From the NCBI GenBank assembly GCA_946636615.1, contig CAMPBE010000014.1, positions 1-34,786 of the forward strand: 34,786 nucleotides of DNA, given 5' to 3'. Position 1 is the stretch's first letter; each line of letters begins with the position of its first letter. This document shows positions 1 to 7,679 of this stretch, piece after piece. Below the pieces are notes generated by a model. It was not told the DNA's origin and did no database searches. It saw only the letters and a list, made by a program, of their open reading frames with translations. The position numbers were made by a program, and so were the translations under genes. This DNA is from an uncultured bacterium. Its GTDB lineage: Bacteria; Cyanobacteriota; Vampirovibrionia; Gastranaerophilales; Gastranaerophilaceae.

Positions 1-5
1 CACCC

Positions 6-44
6 CAAAATCAAAGATTTTGACCCTCCCCTATTAGGGAGGGT
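6..44. terminator. Paired hairpins downstream of proC
   Basis: Two adjacent perfect inverted repeats lie here. One has arms CAAAATC (6-12) and GATTTTG (16-22). The other has arms ACCCTCCC (23-30) and GGGAGGGT (37-44) with a 6-nt loop. The GC-rich stem lies about 30 bases past the proC stop, where a terminator for that minus-strand gene would be. Neither strand shows a clean T-run after the stem, so this could instead be a dispersed intergenic repeat unit. Confidence 0.45.
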
Positions 45-74
45 ATTTTGCAACAGATTTATAATTTTGTTAAA

Positions 75-881
75 TTATTTACCTAATTGAGAAGCTTTTT
101 GAGTTGTCTTATCTATTACATCAAAGAAAAGCTTTTCTGAATTTTCGTCATTCATAACAGAAATTCCAACAAAAGTACATCCGCCTTTTGTTGCGACATT
201 ATCAATTAACGTTTGAACAGGAGTTTCTCCTCTGTTAAATACCATTTTAGCTGAACCTAAAGCAGTTTGTGTCGCAAGTGTTAGAGATTTTTCATAATTC
301 AATCCAAGTTTTTCGCCTGCACGAGCCATATCTTCTATAACTTTATAGAAAAATGCTGGACCTGAACCCGAAATTGCTGTTACTATATCCATTTGTTGCT
401 CTGTTACTTTTATAACTTTACCTATATTAGATAAAAGTTCTGCAACAAAATCCAAATCATTTTCAGATGCAAAAGAGCCTTTGCACACTCCTGACATACC
501 TTCCAAAACGAGAGCGGGTGTGTTAGGCATTACTCTAACAACTCTTTGTCTGCCTATTATATTTTCAATTTTAGAGGTAGAAACACCCGCCGCAATAGAA
601 ACCAAAAGCTTATCTGGTGTTAATTCTGATTTTATTTCTTCTAATATGCCTGCTACTTGATTTGGCTTTGTAACTAAAAATATTATATCGCTATCCATAA
701 CAAGAGCTTTGTTATCGGTAATAATGTTTATTCCAAGCCTTTTTTGGGCATTTTCTGCAAATTCCGGATTTATCTCTGAACCTTTTATATTATTTTTTGA
801 AATAAAACCTGATGAAATAACTCCGTTTATTATAGCACTTGCCATTTTTCCGCATCCGATAAAACCTATTTTTTTGTTCAT
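75..881 (-). CDS. proC: Pyrroline-5-carboxylate reductase
   Basis: This is the last enzyme of proline synthesis. It reduces 1-pyrroline-5-carboxylate to proline with NAD(P)H in the cytoplasm. The 268-aa length is normal for the family. The N-terminus carries the dinucleotide-binding motif GCGKMA (residues 9-14) after a short beta strand. The region around VRVMPNTPALV and the C-terminal dimerisation segment around ATKGGCTFVGI match the P5CR signature; the usual GGTT reads GGCT here. The ATG start leaves no useful upstream extension. It stands alone on the minus strand, divergent from rpmH with about 100 bases between starts. It is likely monocistronic. The family call is firm. Confidence 0.95.
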   Translation of the reverse strand: MNKKIGFIGCGKMASAIINGVISSGFISKNNIKGSEINPEFAENAQKRLGINIITDNKALVMDSDIIFLVTKPNQVAGILEEIKSELTPDKLLVSIAAGVSTSKIENIIGRQRVVRVMPNTPALVLEGMSGVCKGSFASENDLDFVAELLSNIGKVIKVTEQQMDIVTAISGSGPAFFYKVIEDMARAGEKLGLNYEKSLTLATQTALGSAKMVFNRGETPVQTLIDNVATKGGCTFVGISVMNDENSEKLFFDVIDKTTQKASQLGK

Positions 882-980
882 ATAATTTAACCTACTTTCT
901 CAAATTAGTTGACTAATATTTTTTTTTTATTTACATTTGAATTATACGACTAAAATTATGAAATTAAAAGGAATTTAAAA

Positions 981-1133
981 ATGAGACGTACACTAGAAGG
1001 AACAAAGATTAAAAGACAGCATGTAAGCGGTTTTAGAGCGAGAATGGCAACACCTGGCGGACAAGAAGTTTTGAACAGACGTCGCGCTAAAGGTCGTCAT
1101 AAATTAGCAATTTCAGGTTCTAAAAGAGCTTAA
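981..1133 (+). CDS. rpmH: 50S ribosomal protein L34
   Basis: This 50-residue gene encodes the small, very basic protein L34 of the large ribosomal subunit. The sequence begins [18 protein letters not shown] and continues with [22 protein letters not shown]. This is the L34 pattern of a basic, Arg/Lys-rich chain with the RARM and RRRAKGR blocks, though [10 protein letters not shown] departs somewhat from the common TYQPKKRKR form. An AAAGGA ribosome binding site sits about 8 bases before the ATG. It is followed by rnpA, the classic rpmH-rnpA pair, with a long hairpin between the two genes. The call is certain from sequence and neighbour. Confidence 0.95.
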   Translation: MRRTLEGTKIKRQHVSGFRARMATPGGQEVLNRRRAKGRHKLAISGSKRA

Positions 1134-1151
1134 TTAATGTTAATCAGATAT

Positions 1152-1200
1152 AAAAACACTATTCGCCGACTGTTGAATTGATTCGGGGTATAGTGTTTTT
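1152..1200 (+). terminator. Hairpin between rpmH and rnpA
   Basis: An 11-bp perfect stem (1152-1162 with 1190-1200, arms AAAAACACTAT and ATAGTGTTTTT) encloses a 27-nt region that can add a few further G-C pairs (CCGA with TCGG). The 3' arm runs into TTTTTGTTTT. The shape is that of a partial terminator that would lower rnpA expression relative to the much more abundant L34. It could instead be an RNA-processing site. Confidence 0.6.
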
Positions 1201-1216
1201 GTTTTATAATAAAGTT

Positions 1217-1570
1217 ATGTTACCGAGTCAATATAGATTAAAAAAACGATCGGCTTTCAGCGCCATTTATAAAATTAAAAATTCCATTCACAAAGGTGGA
1301 ATTACATTATTTGCAGGCAAAGAAAAACAAGACATGTGTAAACCGACAAAAGTGGGATTTGTTGTTAGTAAAAAAACTCATAAGAGAGCTGTTAAAAGAA
1401 ACAGATTGAAAAGGTTAATGAGAGAAAGTTATAGAATTTTACTAAAAACAAATGAATTATCTAATTCGCAAAGGTTTATGTCACTAATTTTTGTTGGTCA
1501 TGAACATGCTTTAAATAAAAATTTTGACGAAATTAATAATATAATTAAAACATTATTGGAACGTTTATAG
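1217..1570 (+). CDS. rnpA: Ribonuclease P protein component
   Basis: This is the protein subunit of RNase P, which binds the catalytic RNA and helps it cut 5' leaders from precursor tRNAs. The chosen start gives 117 aa beginning MLPSQYRLKKRSAFSAIY. The N-terminal LPxxxRLKKxxxF pattern is typical. The RNR-type signature is present as KKTHKRAVKRNRLKRLMRES, whose basic face contacts RNA. An in-frame TTG at 1178 is rejected as the start because it lies inside the preceding hairpin and adds a hydrophobic stretch foreign to the family. No clear Shine-Dalgarno sequence precedes the ATG. It follows rpmH, as in most bacteria. Confidence 0.95.
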   Translation: MLPSQYRLKKRSAFSAIYKIKNSIHKGGITLFAGKEKQDMCKPTKVGFVVSKKTHKRAVKRNRLKRLMRESYRILLKTNELSNSQRFMSLIFVGHEHALNKNFDEINNIIKTLLERL

Positions 1571-1580
1571 GGCTATAATT

Positions 1581-2102
1581 ATGTTAGAAGGCTATTTTGT
1601 AGAAAAAGTTTTAACACATGAATATATAAGGCCGTATCCTCAACAACCGGAAGAAACATCAGGATATTTTGTTGGAAGTGAGTCTATCTACAGATATTCT
1701 TTGAGGGATTCAGATTATCCGACAATAATTTTGCCAGACCCTATATATGATGGCGCAGGCAACATGATTAGTCCTGGGTACTATGAGCTGGCCCTGACAG
1801 AATCAAGAGATTTTTTAATATTAATAGAATCAAAGAATCCTATAGCAGTTATTCCTGTTATAAAAGTTGAGGAAGATGCAACAGAACATGCCAGATTAAA
1901 TAATAAAATTGTAAAAAAAGAATTAAAAAAACAACAAAAAGAACGAGAAAAAACCAATAAAAAGAGAGCAAAAGTTGGCATGCCTCCTGATGAACCTAAA
2001 ATACATATGGAAGCAGAAATAGAATATAATGAAAAAGGACAATATTATTTAATAAAATATCAGCGTGGTACAATAAAGGCCTGGGGGGCATTTAAGGGAT
2101 AA
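1581..2102 (+). CDS. Unknown 173-aa protein after rnpA
   Basis: I do not recognise this family. The 173-aa protein has no signal peptide or membrane segment. Residues 1-100 are mixed and rich in Tyr, Pro and acidic residues (for example RPYPQQPEETSGYFVG, then DSDYPTIILPDPIYDGAGN). Residues about 103-135 are a Lys/Glu-rich, probably helical or coiled-coil segment. The tail returns to beta-like sequence (AEIEYNEKGQYYLIKYQRG). It starts 10 bases after the rnpA stop, so it is probably co-transcribed with rpmH-rnpA. In most bacteria yidD and yidC/oxaA follow rnpA, and this protein resembles neither. It is a real gene by frame, spacing and amino-acid composition. Confidence 0.75.
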   Translation: MLEGYFVEKVLTHEYIRPYPQQPEETSGYFVGSESIYRYSLRDSDYPTIILPDPIYDGAGNMISPGYYELALTESRDFLILIESKNPIAVIPVIKVEEDATEHARLNNKIVKKELKKQQKEREKTNKKRAKVGMPPDEPKIHMEAEIEYNEKGQYYLIKYQRGTIKAWGAFKG

Positions 2103-2230
2103 ATCGCTTTATATTTAAGAAATGTAACAATTATGTGTGAAATTGTCAATTTATAAATTTTTAAACCGTTATATATAATATATGTGCAATATATATATGC
2201 ATGAATATGCATAAAGAGCGAGGAGATAAT

Positions 2231-2293
2231 ATGAAAAACAGAACTGGTTAATATTTTGTTACAAAATGGCAAAAAAAAAAGTTTTCCATTTTT
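2231..2293 (+). promoter_or_regulatory. Mini-ORF and hairpin in adhesin leader
   Basis: A strong ribosome binding site (GAGGAG) is followed by an ATG at 2231 and a six-codon frame (MKNRTG, stop at 2249-2251). Twelve bases later comes an inverted repeat (AAAATGG at 2263-2269 with TTTTCCATTTT at 2282-2292) that ends in a short T-run. A translated mini-ORF followed by a terminator-like hairpin upstream of a large gene looks like an attenuator. It could instead be the remnant of a lost gene start. Confidence 0.4.
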
Positions 2294-2294
2294 A

Positions 2295-2323
2295 TTGACG
2301 GTATACTAGATTGTGAAGATAGT
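2295..2323 (+). promoter_or_regulatory. Possible promoter of the adhesin gene
   Basis: TTGACG (2295-2300) is followed after 17 bases by GATAGT (2318-2323). The -35 box is strong and the -10 box moderate. Transcription would start near 2330, between the hairpin and the ribosome binding site AAAGGAG. In this AT-rich background the call is tentative. Confidence 0.4.
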
Positions 2324-2345
2324 ACTTAAAAAAGGAGTATATTTT

Positions 2346-4985
2346 ATGAACAAAAAGCAACTACTAGTTGCAGCGTTAGCGACAATCATGTCGATTTCTG
2401 CTGCAAATGCAACCAATATTACGGGTGCAGAATTGCAAGGAGGCGTGTATAACATTAATCCTGAAAAAATCAACGGTAATGTTGGATACAGACACTATCA
2501 AAACTTTGATTTAAGTCAAGGTGATGTTGCTAAATTAATTTATCAAGGCTACAAAAGTGGCGAATTGAGAGATTTAGGAACATTCGTAAACTTGGTTAAT
2601 AATCAAGTAAAAATTAATGGTATTTTAAATGCAGTTAAAGCTGACGGATCAGGTCATGCTATTTTTATTACCCCACAAGGTATGACAGTTGGTGCTAATG
2701 GTGTTTTGAATGCTGGTACTTTGTCAGTTATTACACCAAAAGCTGATAAATTTTCTGCATTAGAAGCTGATTACAATAATGATAATTTTACAAACATTAA
2801 CCAAATTAACAAAATGAGAAACGGTGAAAACCGTGTTCCTGCCATTAACAACTATGGTGGCAACGCTCCTGTCGAAATTAATGGTTATGTATTTACAAGA
2901 AACGGTGCAGATATTCGCGGATCACAAGTTACTGTTGGCGGTGGAATCGTAAATGGCTACAAACCTGCTAATGATTTTTCAGCTACAAACTTTGATGGTA
3001 AATCATCTGCTGCAGCATTATTTAATTCATTAGTAAATACAGACGGTTTAATTACTGCAACATCATCTCAAATTGCAAACAACAATTCAAGTATAGTAAT
3101 TAAATCTGGTGCAGGAGTAGATAACTTTGTTAACACTACAGGTAAAGTTGTTAACTTAGATAACAATGAAACAGTTATTACTAACCACGGTGACAGAGGA
3201 TTGACAATTAACGCAGGTCTTGTTACCGGTAATGGTAAAGTTAATATTTATAATAACAATGAAACAGGCGCTTTGACAATTTCAAGCTCAGCAAAAGTTC
3301 TTGCTCCAAAATCTGATTTGTCTGTAACAAGCAAAGGCGGAATGGATGTAAAAGCTGGCACAACTGCTGCAGCTCTAAATAATCTTGAAATTGTTAACAA
3401 AGGTAATGCATTAGCATTTGCCGGTACTGCTGCAGCAGGCAATAAAATTGATGTTGTTAACAGCGGTGCATCAGGTGCTACTATTTCAGGTAACTTAGGT
3501 GATGAAACAGTAAGACCTGATACAGTTAGAATCGTCAACGAAAACGGTAAATTAACATTTACAGGTAATGCATATGCTGATAAATCAGTTTCAGTTAGAA
3601 ATCTTTATGATACAACTTTAGGCCAAAACGCTAATGGTTTGCAAGTTGACGGTACAATTAAAGCCGGTGAAGGTGTCCTTGTTCAAAATGAAAGAGGAAA
3701 TGCTTCGTTGAACGGTTTGATTGAAGTTGACAATGCAAAAGTTGTAAATAATGTTGAAAATTTAGCAGTTGCAGTATACAACACAGGCAATGGTAAATTA
3801 ACAACAGGTGCAAACAGCAGAATCGTTTCTCACGATGGTAACATTGCTATCAAGAACGAAGCTACAAACGGTATGGCTTTGGCAGGAAAAATTACAAACG
3901 AGGCTGGTGAAACAGCTATCAATAATACTGCAGGAGCAATGACTGTTAACGGCTCTATAGCAAACGTTGGAAATATGGGTATCATCAACAAAGGTACAGG
4001 CACAATGAGTGTTGGTGCTGCTATTAACAATACAGGTAAATTAAAACTTGCTAACGTAAACGGTGATGACTTTGAAATTAGCGGAAAAGTTACAAACAAA
4101 GACGGTAATTTCAGTGTATACAATGAAAAAGGTCACTTGGATATCAACAATGACTTAACAAATTCAAACGGTTACTTGTTCGTATATTCAAGAAAAGCTT
4201 CTGAAGGTGTTTCTTCAGCTGCAGGAACTACAATCAAAAATACAAACGGCAACTTAGCTATCAAACATAACGGTTCCGGCACAGATGCTATGAACAGAGG
4301 TATCGACTTGAATGGTGCTGTTGTTAAAGACGGAACAAACGGTGAACTTGCTATCAACAACTACAAAGGTGATATGCACGTTGGTGGTACTGTTAATACA
4401 AACACAAAAACAGGTATCATAAATAGAAACGGTTCTGAAGATATGTCTGTTGATGCAACAATTACTTCAACAAACAACAAAGAATTAAGAATCAAAAACG
4501 AAGTTGGAACAGGCGATATGGAAGTTGCAGGTACAATTAACCACAACGGAAGATTGAATGTTTTGACAAACGACGGAACATTAACTTTAAGCGGTAACGT
4601 TAACAATAGCGGATCTGACAGATCTTATGCTATCGCAAGAAGCCAAGCTGACGGTATCAATGTTACAGAAGACTTTAATGCTCAATCTACAAACGGTATG
4701 ATTTATGTCTTGAATAAAGTAGGTCAAGATGGTTTGCAATACAAAGGAACTGCAAGATCTACAAACGGTCAAGTTGAATTATACAATATGCAAGGTGATA
4801 TGGTTGTAAACGGAGGTTCTACTCAAGGAAATCCAACAATCATTCTAAACAAAGGCGGCAAATTGACTGTAACTAACGCAGCAGCTGTAACAGGTAACAC
4901 AGTAAGAATCGTAAACAAAGGCGATCAAGCTGCTGAAATCGGTTCAAACCACAAAGCAAACTTCCGTGAACAATTAAAAAAATAA
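2346..4985 (+). CDS. Filamentous-haemagglutinin-like secreted adhesin
   Basis: This 879-aa surface or secreted protein resembles the LktA/filamentous adhesin group. Residues 1-22 are a signal peptide (hydrophobic core, then SAANA before the cut). Residues about 23-170 match a two-partner-secretion (haemagglutination) domain: FVNLVNNQVKING at 80-92 and GHAIFITPQGMTVGANGVLN at 103-122. The rest is a long series of short Asn/Gly-rich repeats (NNxG, INNxxG, NKxGxLxV) expected to form a beta-helix. I see no Cys or Trp in it. No C-terminal autotransporter barrel, LPxTG or PEP-CTERM signal is visible, so export would need a TpsB-like partner encoded elsewhere. The ATG at 2346 is chosen over a GTG at 2313 because AAAGGAG lies just before it and the signal peptide starts there. 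Confidence 0.8.
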   Translation: MNKKQLLVAALATIMSISAANATNITGAELQGGVYNINPEKINGNVGYRHYQNFDLSQGDVAKLIYQGYKSGELRDLGTFVNLVNNQVKINGILNAVKADGSGHAIFITPQGMTVGANGVLNAGTLSVITPKADKFSALEADYNNDNFTNINQINKMRNGENRVPAINNYGGNAPVEINGYVFTRNGADIRGSQVTVGGGIVNGYKPANDFSATNFDGKSSAAALFNSLVNTDGLITATSSQIANNNSSIVIKSGAGVDNFVNTTGKVVNLDNNETVITNHGDRGLTINAGLVTGNGKVNIYNNNETGALTISSSAKVLAPKSDLSVTSKGGMDVKAGTTAAALNNLEIVNKGNALAFAGTAAAGNKIDVVNSGASGATISGNLGDETVRPDTVRIVNENGKLTFTGNAYADKSVSVRNLYDTTLGQNANGLQVDGTIKAGEGVLVQNERGNASLNGLIEVDNAKVVNNVENLAVAVYNTGNGKLTTGANSRIVSHDGNIAIKNEATNGMALAGKITNEAGETAINNTAGAMTVNGSIANVGNMGIINKGTGTMSVGAAINNTGKLKLANVNGDDFEISGKVTNKDGNFSVYNEKGHLDINNDLTNSNGYLFVYSRKASEGVSSAAGTTIKNTNGNLAIKHNGSGTDAMNRGIDLNGAVVKDGTNGELAINNYKGDMHVGGTVNTNTKTGIINRNGSEDMSVDATITSTNNKELRIKNEVGTGDMEVAGTINHNGRLNVLTNDGTLTLSGNVNNSGSDRSYAIARSQADGINVTEDFNAQSTNGMIYVLNKVGQDGLQYKGTARSTNGQVELYNMQGDMVVNGGSTQGNPTIILNKGGKLTVTNAAAVTGNTVRIVNKGDQAAEIGSNHKANFREQLKK

Positions 4986-5001
4986 CGGATAAATAAATAA
5001 T

Positions 5002-5037
5002 AAAACGAGCATTGGAAACAGTGCTCGTTTTTTTTAT
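5002..5037 (+). terminator. Terminator of the adhesin gene
   Basis: A perfect 10-bp stem (AAAACGAGCA at 5002-5011 with TGCTCGTTTT at 5022-5031) with a 10-nt loop runs into an eight-base T-tract. It is a textbook intrinsic terminator 17 bases after the adhesin stop. Confidence 0.9.
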
Positions 5038-5119
5038 TTGTCAAAGGGGTTGATTTTTAATTTTTACCGTTACATAATATAGATGTCGATAGGGTTTCGG
5101 CAATATGAAAATTTAATAA

Positions 5120-5196
<77 letters not shown>

Positions 5197-5203
5197 ATTT
5201 TAG

Positions 5204-5268
5204 AAGGATGTAATAAATCTTGTGTCCGTCAAGTGTTCACTTTGAAGATTGAATTACATCCTTTTTAT
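5204..5268 (+). terminator. Long terminator hairpin after tRNA-fMet
   Basis: Arms AAGGATGTAAT (5204-5214) and ATTACATCCTT (5253-5263) form a perfect 11-bp stem. AATCTT (5216-5221) and AAGATT (5245-5250) extend it, and TTTTT follows. It lies between the tRNA and the metal exporter, ending 40 bases before the exporter's ATG. It is most simply the tRNA terminator. Its long apical region (22 nt) and closeness to dmeF make read-through control conceivable. Confidence 0.75.
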
Positions 5269-5307
5269 ATATGTATATATACGCAGAAAAATATTAATTA
5301 CAGAAAA

Positions 5308-5979
5308 ATGTCACATAAACATGAATTTGAAGTTAATAACGAAAATCAACGTAAAACCTTGATTATTATAATTTTCACATTGATTACAATGTGTGCAGAA
5401 ATTTTATATGGATATTTTACAAACTCAATGGCTTTATTAGCTGACGGCTGGCATATGGGAACTCACGCTTTAGCTTTGAGTTTAACTTTTATTGCCTATA
5501 TGCTTATAAATAAATTTTCTAACTCAGAATTATTTCCCAATGGCACTGAAAAAATTGGAACACTCGCAGCATATACAAGCTCTATATTTTTAGGGCTAAC
5601 AGGATTGTGGATAATAATAGAAGCTTTTGATAGAATATTAAATCCTTTAAAAATTCAATTTAATGAAGCTATATTTGTCGCAATAATAGGTTTAGTAGTA
5701 AACACAATATGTATATTGATAATGGAAAAAAAGCATCAACACTGTAAAGACGAGAATATAGAGTGTAAAAAAGAGGATTATAATTTTAAAGCAGCTTATT
5801 ACCATATTTTGGCAGATGCAATGACTTCAGTACTTGCTATAGCTGCATTATTAGTAGGGAAATATCTTAATTTTGTTTATTTAGACTCAATAATTGGACT
5901 GCTTGGGGGATTATTAATTATTCGTTGGGCTGTCGTATTAATTAAAAATACAACTAAAATATTAATTGATATGAAGTAA
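5308..5979 (+). CDS. dmeF: DmeF-like cation diffusion facilitator
   Basis: This inner-membrane metal/proton antiporter of the CDF family exports divalent cations. Its closest recognisable type is the Co(II)/Ni(II) exporter DmeF. The 223-aa protein has about six membrane helices. The metal-site segment SMALLADGWHMGTHALAL (40-57) contains D46, H49 and H53. The second site HILAD (166-170) lies in the fifth helix. A short His-containing N-terminus (SHKHEFE) and a His/Cys linker (KKHQHCKDENIECKK, 141-155) could bind metal. The C-terminal cytoplasmic dimerisation domain is essentially absent, as in DmeF. The start at 5308 is chosen because upstream in-frame codons run back through a terminator and into the tRNA. 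Metal specificity is inferred. Confidence 0.82.
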   Translation: MSHKHEFEVNNENQRKTLIIIIFTLITMCAEILYGYFTNSMALLADGWHMGTHALALSLTFIAYMLINKFSNSELFPNGTEKIGTLAAYTSSIFLGLTGLWIIIEAFDRILNPLKIQFNEAIFVAIIGLVVNTICILIMEKKHQHCKDENIECKKEDYNFKAAYYHILADAMTSVLAIAALLVGKYLNFVYLDSIIGLLGGLLIIRWAVVLIKNTTKILIDMK

Positions 5980-6010
5980 AAAAGACTTGATTAATTTATC
6001 AAGTCTTTTT
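5979..6010. terminator. Bidirectional terminator
   Basis: A perfect 13-bp stem (AAAAAGACTTGAT at 5979-5991 with ATCAAGTCTTTTT at 5998-6010) has a 6-nt loop and A/T-tracts on both sides. It serves both the exporter gene and the convergent glycosyltransferase gene. Confidence 0.9.
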
Positions 6011-6013
6011 AGT

Positions 6014-7492
6014 CTATTTCATTGGTGGAATTATCAGATAATATACAGTGTACTCTCGAGGCATATTAAATGCATTTGTAACCGTAAATTTGTATTCAAT
6101 CGGTTCAATTTTGTAGTTTTCATCCAAATAAGGGCAAGATATTTTAAGCTGTTTGTTTAATTTCGGCAAGGTTCTGTCTATAACAATAATTCCTGATTGT
6201 TTTAAATCTTCCTCATCTATCCAAGGATTTTTATAACCGTTTGTATCAAGAATAATTTGCGGATGAGCATCTGTATATATTGTTAAAGGCAATGTCCATT
6301 CGATATATCCGCCTAAATATTTTAATGGAGATGCAAATTTTTCAGACCACGCTTTATTTAAATCATTATAAACAGTTGCAACAGGATATCTGCTCCTGTA
6401 ATTCTTTTCTACTGAAAGCAATGTGCCAAGAGCAATAAATATTATAAGCATTGCCGTATAAGAAAGTTTCGTCACGAAATCAAAATCACTTTTCGAAATT
6501 TCTTTTGTAGGAAAGAAATAAAATAAAATTATACCTGTTAGGAACAAAAATTCAAAACCCCACCTAGGGCGCATTGTTCCACCTTCACATAACCCCATTC
6601 CAAGATGTATTATTAATGGTGTAAATCCAAATAATATTAACAACCATTTTTTGGGGTTGTCTGTACCTAAATCAAGTTTAAATTGAGATTTTTGTTTCCA
6701 CTTTAATAATGCATATATTACAAGAGAACCAGCTATTGCTGCTATCTGCATTATAAAAAATATTAATGGCGCTGTGATATGTCTTATTAGAGTATTATTA
6801 GAAAATTCCCCTTCAAAATATAAAAGAGGGAAAAAGTCATAATCTATCATCCATAATAAATGTGGGAAAAATATAAAAAATGCAATTAATACTGCAAGAT
6901 AAAACATGGCATTTTTAAAAACTTCTCTTTTAAAAGCTATTGCCCAAACAAACATTGGTATAAGTATCAATACCGTTTGATATTTGTTTAAAAAACTTAT
7001 TCCTACCAATAATCCAAGCAGTATCCAATCAAATTTTTTGTTATCTGTCACGCACTTATAAAAATAATATGTAATCATAGGGAGCATACATAAAAGTATT
7101 ACATCAGGATTGTACCCATAGTATCCTGTTATATAGCTGTATACCCAACATCCTTCTAATATTATTACCGATAGTATTGCTCTGTTATCATCTAAAAATA
7201 TTTTACCTAATTTATAAATGTAGAAAAATCCACAAAATATAAACAATTGACTGATAAAATATATAGAAAAATCGCTTTTAAATATTGAATAAACCCAATA
7301 TGTAATCCAACCGGCAAGCGGTGGATGTTTAGGTGTGCCAAAATCGTGGAGAGCACCCCAATATATACCTTCCAAAGCATCTGTTGGCAATACGGTTCTT
7401 ATTAATCCTATTGTTGACCATACTATTAAGTGAACAAGTAAAAATATCAAAAAGACTTTGTGTTCATGATTAAGTTTTTTTATAATTTGCAT
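6014..7492 (-). CDS. GT39/ArnT-like membrane glycosyltransferase
   Basis: This 492-aa polytopic membrane protein is of the PMT/ArnT type (GT-C fold), which moves a sugar from a polyprenyl-phosphate donor onto lipid, glycan or protein outside the inner membrane. The first periplasmic loop has the acidic pair D38 and E41 (TDALEGIYWG) expected for the catalytic loop, followed by KHPPLAGWITYWVY (55-68), the PPL pattern of this superfamily. Around ten to twelve hydrophobic helices follow, then a soluble C-terminal part (about 375-492). An AGGA ribosome binding site precedes the ATG. It is a single gene flanked by a terminator and a promoter-like AT-rich gap. The acceptor cannot be told from the sequence. 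Confidence 0.75.
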   Translation of the reverse strand: MQIIKKLNHEHKVFLIFLLVHLIVWSTIGLIRTVLPTDALEGIYWGALHDFGTPKHPPLAGWITYWVYSIFKSDFSIYFISQLFIFCGFFYIYKLGKIFLDDNRAILSVIILEGCWVYSYITGYYGYNPDVILLCMLPMITYYFYKCVTDNKKFDWILLGLLVGISFLNKYQTVLILIPMFVWAIAFKREVFKNAMFYLAVLIAFFIFFPHLLWMIDYDFFPLLYFEGEFSNNTLIRHITAPLIFFIMQIAAIAGSLVIYALLKWKQKSQFKLDLGTDNPKKWLLILFGFTPLIIHLGMGLCEGGTMRPRWGFEFLFLTGIILFYFFPTKEISKSDFDFVTKLSYTAMLIIFIALGTLLSVEKNYRSRYPVATVYNDLNKAWSEKFASPLKYLGGYIEWTLPLTIYTDAHPQIILDTNGYKNPWIDEEDLKQSGIIVIDRTLPKLNKQLKISCPYLDENYKIEPIEYKFTVTNAFNMPREYTVYYLIIPPMK

Positions 7493-7679
7493 ATCAAAAT
7501 ATCCTATTTCAAACTTCTAACTACATAATGATATCATATAAAATATAATATACTAATTATTATTCTTAAATTTATAATAAATATAAAGGCTATATTATCC
7601 CAAAAGATACAATAAGGATAATACAAATAATAAATAACTTATGATACAATATATTTGTACTGATTTGAAAGGGGGTTAC

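Noticed and set aside
1178..1216. Earlier TTG start for rnpA
   Set aside because: It lies in the intergenic hairpin and adds residues not found in the family; MLPSQYRLKK is the normal beginning.
3248..4606. Several minus-strand open frames opposite the adhesin
   Set aside because: They are hydrophobic low-complexity shadows caused by the repeated Asn/Gly codons of the adhesin, with no start signals.
2700..4980. DNA repeats in the adhesin as a CRISPR or satellite array
   Set aside because: The repetition is at the amino-acid level with degenerate codons and variable length, in one continuous frame; there are no uniform repeat-spacer units.
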